Part shown: piece after piece, positions 6,720 through 13,036 of the stretch
Position numbering within the stretch: position 1 is the first letter of the stretch
Layout of the letters: every line of letters begins with the position of its first letter
From: BOG-908 sp964244695
Lineage (GTDB): Bacteria; Pseudomonadota; Alphaproteobacteria; Acetobacterales; Acetobacteraceae
Direction: 5' to 3'
NCBI GenBank assembly: GCA_964244695.1
Contig: CAXTJZ010000099.1
Span: 1-13,036 of the forward strand
DNA length: 13,036 nucleotides
Notes under the pieces: model-generated
Told to the model about the DNA's origin: nothing
Seen by the model: the letters and a program-made list of their open reading frames with translations, nothing else
Databases searched by the model: none
Position numbers and translations under genes: made by a program

Positions 6720-7817
6720 ATGCCGAAAGCGACAGGCTATGCCGCGCAGCATTCCTTCAGCCGATTGAAGCCGATCAGCTTCGAGCGCGACGACCCGAAG
6801 GCAAACGAGGTCGAGATCGAGGTGCTGTTCTGCGGCGTCTGCCACTCCGACATCCACCAGGTGAAGAACGAGTGGGGCAACACCGTCTATCCCTGCATGC
6901 CGGGCCACGAGGTAGTGGGACGGGTGTCGCGCGCCGGTGCCAGCGTCACGCGCCACAAGGTCGGCGACATGGTCGGCGTGGGCTGCATGATCGACAGCTG
7001 CCGCCATTGCGAGCCGTGCGCGAGCCACGAGGAAAATTACTGCGAAGGACCGAACAGCTGGCTGGCCACCTATAATGGTCCGATGGTCCCCAAGGCAAAG
7101 TCACCGGACGGCAAGAATTCGTATGGCCGGGACAACACCTATGGCGGCTATTCGAGTTCCGTGGTGGTGCCCGAGGATTTCGTGCTGAAGATACCGGCCG
7201 GGCTCACGCCGGATGTGGCGGCACCAATACTTTGCGCCGGTGTGACCACGTATTCGCCGATGAAGCATTGGGGCGTGAAAGCCGGTGACACGGTCGGTAT
7301 CGTGGGTTTCGGCGGACTGGGCGACATGGCCGCCAAGCTGGCGCGCGCGATGGGTGCCAAGGTGACCGTCTTCACCACCACGAAGGAAAAGATTGGCGAA
7401 GCGACCAAGCTGGGCGTGACCGGCGTGCTTTCCAGCGACAAGGATGCAATGAAGAAGCTGGCGAACAGCTTCGATTTCATCCTGAGCACGATACCCGAGA
7501 AACACGACGTCATGCCGTTTGTCGAACTGCTCAAGCGCGACAAGACGGTGGTGGTGGTGGGCGCGCTGGAGCCGCTGGCGCCGGTAAACAACCAGGAAGT
7601 GGCGTTCCACCGCAAGAGCGTGGCCGGCTCGCTGATCGGCAGTATCGCCGACACACAGGAAGTGCTGGATTTCTGCGCCGAGCACAAGATCGGGCCTGAT
7701 GTGCAGGTGATCCCGATCCAGGACGTCAATCACGCTTACAAGGAAGTCTTGAAAGGCGACGTGCGGTTTCGGTATGTGATCGATATGGCTAGTTTGAAGC
7801 AGGACGAAGCGCTTTAA
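6720..7817 (+). CDS. Zinc-dependent NAD(P) alcohol/aldehyde dehydrogenase (YahK/CAD type)
   Basis: This 365-residue cytoplasmic medium-chain dehydrogenase interconverts an aldehyde and an alcohol. Catalytic zinc ligands are visible: Cys41 (FCGVCHSDIHQ), His63-Glu64 (PGHEVVG) and Cys172 (ILCAGVTTYSP). The structural zinc site is Cys94, Cys97, Cys100 and Cys108 (DSCRHCEPC...NYC). The Rossmann motif GFGGLG is at 196-201, and the following VTVFTTTKEK is of the type seen in NADPH-using relatives. The whole protein resembles E. coli YahK, an aldehyde reductase with broad substrate range; NADPH preference is inferred. The ATG at 6720 follows GGAG at 9 nt spacing. An upstream in-frame ATG at 6591 would translate a hairpin repeat and is rejected. 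It is the only clear plus-strand gene, divergent from the EipB-like gene, and a repeat follows its TAA. Confidence 0.92.
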   Translation: MPKATGYAAQHSFSRLKPISFERDDPKANEVEIEVLFCGVCHSDIHQVKNEWGNTVYPCMPGHEVVGRVSRAGASVTRHKVGDMVGVGCMIDSCRHCEPCASHEENYCEGPNSWLATYNGPMVPKAKSPDGKNSYGRDNTYGGYSSSVVVPEDFVLKIPAGLTPDVAAPILCAGVTTYSPMKHWGVKAGDTVGIVGFGGLGDMAAKLARAMGAKVTVFTTTKEKIGEATKLGVTGVLSSDKDAMKKLANSFDFILSTIPEKHDVMPFVELLKRDKTVVVVGALEPLAPVNNQEVAFHRKSVAGSLIGSIADTQEVLDFCAEHKIGPDVQVIPIQDVNHAYKEVLKGDVRFRYVIDMASLKQDEAL

Positions 7818-7820
7818 GTT

Positions 7821-7866
7821 AAGAAAGCAAGCAGTCCTTTTTTGAAAAAAGGACCAAAAAACTTTT
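7821..7866 (-). repeat. Hairpin repeat copy 10, 3' of the dehydrogenase
   Basis: GTCC-type copy, stem at 7834-7854, 3 nt after the dehydrogenase TAA. Relative to that plus-strand gene it has the same orientation as copies following minus-strand genes. Confidence 0.88.
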
Positions 7867-7885
7867 GTTTCCCCGCATTTGAAGC

Positions 7886-7901
7886 AGGCCGGGGCCTTTT
7901 T
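7886..7901 (+). terminator. Possible GC-rich terminator hairpin after the dehydrogenase
   Basis: AGGCC-GG-GGCCT is followed by a T-run on the plus strand. A 2-nt loop is too tight, so the stem would be 4 bp with loop CGGG. It could back up copy 10 for plus-strand transcripts. Confidence 0.35.
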
Positions 7902-7938
7902 GTTAGGCCGGGATATTTGGATTGCGGGAGCAAATCTT

Positions 7939-8226
7939 CTAGGCGCCTTCGGTCAAGAACACTCTGTAGTCAGCGCCTTTCAGACGATGCTGCAACGCTT
8001 CCTGGTAAGCGGGGCTGTGATACCATTCCCGGGCCGCCTGCATGTCGGCAAACTCCAGGATGACGGCGCCATCTGCCGAAGGGCCTTCAAGAGTCTCGAT
8101 CTTGCCGTAGAAGGCGAGCGGCTTAGGCGGCGTGTTTCCGAAAGATTTGCCTGCCTTGCCGGAATACACTTCCATTTCCCCGGCATCGGTAATGCGTTCG
8201 CGAATGAAAATAACATAGGCTGACAT
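7939..8226 (-). CDS. DUF1330 family protein, 95 residues
   Basis: This 95-residue protein belongs to the DUF1330 family of small alpha+beta-barrel dimers whose function is mostly unknown. Family features seen: the opening MSAYVIFIRERITD, a central LAFYGKIETLEGP strand with DGAVILEF, then the signature-like AAREWYHSPAYQEAL helix region followed by R-V-F at the end of the last strand. Its length is typical. A good ribosome binding site (AGGGGG) lies 8 nt before the ATG. It converges on the dehydrogenase gene with about 120 nt between the stops, and is isolated on the minus strand by hairpin repeats on both sides, so it is probably transcribed alone. Confidence 0.85.
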   Translation of the reverse strand: MSAYVIFIRERITDAGEMEVYSGKAGKSFGNTPPKPLAFYGKIETLEGPSADGAVILEFADMQAAREWYHSPAYQEALQHRLKGADYRVFLTEGA

Positions 8227-8288
8227 TCAACATCCCCCTGCTTGTCCATGTCCCAACACGTAGGCGAGCCAGTAGAACGTGGCTGGTG

Positions 8289-8346
8289 CAAACGCGGAGG
8301 AGCAAAAGTTTTTTTGTCCTTTTTTCAAAAAAGGACTGCTTGCTTC
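8289..8346 (+). repeat. Hairpin repeat copy 11, 3' of gcvP
   Basis: GTCC-type copy, stem at 8316-8336, touching the gcvP TAA; it could end the gcvTHP transcript. The preceding ACGCGGAGGAGCAAAAG resembles the flank of copy 4 in reverse. Confidence 0.87.
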
Positions 8347-11210
<2,864 letters not shown>

Positions 11211-11213
11211 GGT

Positions 11214-11591
11214 CTATAGCGTCTCCAGGAAGCTCTCGTAGGCTTCCTCGTCCATCAGTGTCTCGAAGATGTCCTCGTCGCCCGGCTCCATGCGCCAGAA
11301 CCATCCCTCGCCGGCCGGGTCCCGGTTGATCAGGCCGGGGTCGTCCACGATGTTCTCGTTAATCTCGGCGACGCGGCCGGCGAGCGGGGCGTAGACGTCG
11401 TTTGCCGCCTTCGTGCTCTCCACCGTGGCCACGGATTCACCCTCGACGATCTCGCGGTCGGTGGCCGGCAGCTCGATGAACACGATGTCGCCGAGCGCTT
11501 CCTGGGCGTGATCGGTGATGCCGATCGTCAGCGTGCCGTCATCTTCCAGGCGGACCCATTCGTGGTCTTTTGTGTAGCGTGTCTCGGCCAT
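11214..11591 (-). CDS. gcvH: Glycine cleavage system H protein
   Basis: GcvH is the small lipoyl carrier that shuttles the aminomethyl group from GcvP to GcvT and is reoxidised by the L protein. This 125-residue protein has the typical start MAETRYTKDHEWVRLEDDG, the ITDHAQEALGDIVFIELP segment, and the lipoyl attachment motif VESTKAAND with the modified lysine at residue 61. The C-terminus has the usual GEGWFWRMEP and the acidic ending EEAYESFLETL. Length is normal. It starts 12 nt after the gcvT stop and its TAG is 3 nt before the gcvP ATG, so all three genes form one operon. Its lysine would need lipoylation by LipA/LipB-type enzymes encoded elsewhere. Confidence 0.97.
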   Translation of the reverse strand: MAETRYTKDHEWVRLEDDGTLTIGITDHAQEALGDIVFIELPATDREIVEGESVATVESTKAANDVYAPLAGRVAEINENIVDDPGLINRDPAGEGWFWRMEPGDEDIFETLMDEEAYESFLETL

Positions 11592-11603
11592 GTTTCTGCT
11601 CGC

Positions 11604-12716
11604 TTATCTGACGAAACGGTGGGGAACGAAGGGCAGGGGGGCTACCACCGCTGGCAGCAACTGGCCCCTGACCAGCAAAGCAAGCGGCGTGCCCTCGGTT
11701 GCCAGGTCCCGCCGCACGTAGCCCATGGCGATCGGCGCGCCGAGGCTGGGCGAGAAATTGCCAGACGTGATGGTGCCGGCTTGCGTGCCGTCCTGCGCTG
11801 CCATGGTAGTTCCGGTGCGGGCCGGCGCGCGGCCGTCCGGGCGTATGCCCACGCGCTTGCGGTGTGGGCCGAGCGCCAGGTGATCGGCGATCGTGGGCGC
11901 GCCCAGGAAGTCGCGCGCCTCGCGGCGCCGCTTCGGGATGGTCCAGGCAAGGCCAGCCTCGACCGGGCTGGTCAGCATGTCGATGTCCTGTCCGTAGAGG
12001 CAGAGGCCGGCCTCCAGGCGCAGCGTGTCGCGTGCGGCGAGGCCCGCGGGCGCGCATTCCGGCTCGGCGAGCAGGCGTGTGGCCAGCGCTTCGGCATCCT
12101 GCGCGGGGACGGAGATCTCGAAGCCGTCCTCGCCCGTGTAGCCGCTGCGGCTGACCCAGCAGGCGATGCCGGCGACGGGGCAGGAGGTGACGCCGAGAAA
12201 AGGCAGCGCGGCGGCGGCGGGTGCGAGGCGGCCCATGATAGCAGCGGCGAGCGGGCCTTGCAGGGCCAGCAATGCGCGATCCTCATGATGTTCGGGCTCA
12301 ATGCCGTGTGTGCGCAGGTGGCGCACGTCTTCCTCCGTGCGCGAGGCGTTCAACACCACAAACAGCCGGTTCTGGCTTTTGGCCACCATCAAGTCGTCGA
12401 TGATGCCGCCGAGCTCGTTGGTGAGCAGGGCGTAACGTTGGCGGCCTGGTGCCAGGCCCACGATGTCACTGGGCGTGAGCTTTTCCAGCGCGGCAGCGGC
12501 ATCCTGGCCGTGCAGCGAGATCTGGCCCATGTGCGACACGTCGAAAAGGCTGGCGCTGCTTCGGGTGTGGGCGTGCTCTGCCAGCGTGCCGGCGAACTGC
12601 ACGGGGAGGCACCAGCCGGCGAACTCCATCATCCTGGCGCCGAGGCGGCGGTGCAGCGCGTCCAGCGGCGTTGTGCGCGGCGGCAGGACGGGATCGGTGT
12701 CTAGCAGGTCGGACAT
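11604..12716 (-). CDS. gcvT: Aminomethyltransferase, T protein of glycine cleavage
   Basis: GcvT moves the methylene group from the GcvH lipoyl arm to tetrahydrofolate and releases ammonia. The 370-residue protein shows MMEFAGWCLPVQF near residues 29-41, LFDVSHMGQISLHG at about 57-70, GGIIDDLMV with the Asp pair 107-108 that holds the catalytic aspartate, GYTGEDGFEISVP, RDTLRLEAGLCLYGQDID and ITSGNFSPSLGAPIAMGYV in the C-terminal part. I use the ATG at 12716, preceded by GGAA at 7 nt. The frame stays open to a GTG at 12779, but that codon lies inside the riboswitch aptamer, so the longer form is rejected. It is first in the operon and is controlled by the glycine riboswitch. Confidence 0.95.
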   Translation of the reverse strand: MSDLLDTDPVLPPRTTPLDALHRRLGARMMEFAGWCLPVQFAGTLAEHAHTRSSASLFDVSHMGQISLHGQDAAAALEKLTPSDIVGLAPGRQRYALLTNELGGIIDDLMVAKSQNRLFVVLNASRTEEDVRHLRTHGIEPEHHEDRALLALQGPLAAAIMGRLAPAAAALPFLGVTSCPVAGIACWVSRSGYTGEDGFEISVPAQDAEALATRLLAEPECAPAGLAARDTLRLEAGLCLYGQDIDMLTSPVEAGLAWTIPKRRREARDFLGAPTIADHLALGPHRKRVGIRPDGRAPARTGTTMAAQDGTQAGTITSGNFSPSLGAPIAMGYVRRDLATEGTPLALLVRGQLLPAVVAPLPFVPHRFVR

Positions 12717-12724
12717 GCTGGGGT

Positions 12725-12757
12725 TCCGGGCACACGAGGTCAGGTCCGGTTGCCCGG
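12725..12757 (-). promoter_or_regulatory. Candidate riboswitch expression-platform hairpin
   Basis: Between the second aptamer and gcvT the minus strand holds a perfect 7-bp stem, CCGGGCA (12751-12757) with TGCCCGG (12726-12732), and an 18-nt loop. The end of the 3' arm overlaps the GG of the likely ribosome binding site GGAA (12725-12728... read GGAA before CCCCAGC-ATG). No U-run follows, so control of translation is more likely than termination. The switching partner was not modelled. Confidence 0.55.
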
Positions 12758-12764
12758 CAGTCTG

Positions 12765-12945
12765 ACCCCCCTCTGTCACGGAACCTGAGAGATTCGGGCA
12801 AGCGCCCTTTCTCCTTCGGTGCGGCGACGGCGCGCCGGCTTTCCAGAGGCTCCGATCTCCCGCGGTCCTTGGTGCCTGAGCGTTTCCGGGGGCCGGTTGC
12901 GCCTTCGGCGGCAGGGGTGTGGCCTGCTACTCTCCCGCGGGGGAT
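12765..12945 (-). promoter_or_regulatory. Tandem glycine riboswitch (gcvT motif)
   Basis: The minus-strand leader of gcvT contains two consecutive glycine aptamers. Aptamer I (about 12860-12940) has GGGAGAG, GCCGAAGGCGCAACC, CCCGGAAACGCTCAGGC and AAGGACCGCGG; its closing stem can be CCGCGG/CCGCGG. Aptamer II (about 12770-12848) has CACCGAAGGAGAAAG, CGAATCTCTCAGGTTCCGTG and ACAGAGG; its closing stem is CCTCTG (12843-12848) with CAGAGG (12770-12775). The linker with CTCTGGAAAG between them is typical. Tandem glycine riboswitches normally turn on glycine cleavage genes when glycine is high, which fits the gene that follows. Confidence 0.95.
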
Positions 12946-12977
12946 AGTGGAACGAGGGTTGTATGGCGGGTAGGAGG

Positions 12978-13004
12978 GAAGAAAAGAAGGCCTTCCTTCC
13001 TTCT
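12978..13004 (+). repeat. Degenerate hairpin repeat fragment (copy 12)
   Basis: Only the GAAGGCCTTCCTTCCTT end of the element is present, preceded by GAAGAAAA; the T-run arm of the hairpin is missing. It lies upstream of the riboswitch and may follow a gene ending at 13015. Confidence 0.6.
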
Positions 13005-13014
13005 TCTGTGCGCC

Positions 13015-13036
13015 TTAGAAGCCCCCATGCGTTTCA
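13015..13036 (-). CDS. Possible 3' end of a gene cut by the window edge
   Basis: On the minus strand the last codons before a TAA at 13015-13017 would read E-T-H-G-G-F. A repeat fragment lies just after this stop, as it does after other minus-strand genes here, which is the main reason to suspect a gene end. Six codons are too few to identify a product. Confidence 0.25.

Noticed and set aside
6477..7028. Longer N-terminus for the EipB-like protein
   Set aside because: It runs through a repeat and antisense to the dehydrogenase and would hide a clear signal peptide.
46..8346. CRISPR array
   Set aside because: Copies are dispersed between genes, alternate in orientation and lack uniform short spacers.
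7821..8346. Insertion sequence or MITE carrying the DUF1330 gene between inverted copies 10 and 11
   Set aside because: No transposase or clear target duplication; each copy is explained by the neighbouring gene end, as elsewhere.
11508..12704. Plus-strand 398-residue open frame
   Set aside because: It is antisense to gcvT and gcvH; GC-rich DNA gives such long shadows.
12717..12779. GTG start for gcvT at 12779
   Set aside because: It lies inside the second glycine aptamer, and the extension has no GcvT similarity.

Overview
The window is a GC-rich bacterial chromosome segment, probably from an alphaproteobacterium of the Acetobacteraceae (acetic acid bacteria and relatives). The evidence is an EipB-type (DUF1849) periplasmic protein, a family typical of Alphaproteobacteria, and an AT-rich hairpin repeat between genes that I associate from memory with that family. 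The family-level assignment is inference.

Layout, left to right. (1) 107-3074, minus strand: a two-gene multidrug efflux module, emrA (membrane fusion protein) followed by emrB (14-helix DHA2-type MFS pump). A palindromic TetR-type operator candidate lies 20 nt before the emrA start; neither a regulator nor a TolC-like outer-membrane channel is in the window. (2) 3329-5092, minus: an MsbA-like ABC exporter with fused membrane and ATPase domains. (3) 5291-5566, minus: an unrecognised 91-residue protein. (4) 5688-6476, minus: a secreted EipB-family protein. (5) 6720-7817, plus: a zinc alcohol/aldehyde dehydrogenase of the YahK/cinnamyl-alcohol-dehydrogenase type, divergent from (4). (6) 7939-8226, minus: a DUF1330 protein. 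(7) 8347-12716, minus: the glycine cleavage operon gcvT-gcvH-gcvP, preceded by a tandem glycine riboswitch (about 12765-12945) and a hairpin that could hide the gcvT ribosome binding site. The right edge may hold the last codons of another minus-strand gene.

The operon in (7) encodes the T, H and P proteins of the glycine cleavage system; the L protein (lpd) is elsewhere. A 10-N assembly gap interrupts gcvP. The flanking codons fit an intact gene of about 956 residues if 17 bases are really missing, so I annotate one gene, not two fragments or a pseudogene.

The most unusual structure is an intergenic repeat of about 47-60 bp, present in 11 copies plus one degenerate copy. Each copy carries a T-run/A-run hairpin. 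Two sequence types (CTTC/GAAG and GTCC/GGAC) differ by matched changes in both stem arms. Copies occur mostly as inverted pairs filling the gaps between genes; one member usually abuts a stop codon in a fixed orientation, and the other sits just before the next start codon. One pair lies between two divergent starts, which simple termination does not explain. Translation through the repeats creates false N-terminal extensions on three genes, so I moved those starts downstream.
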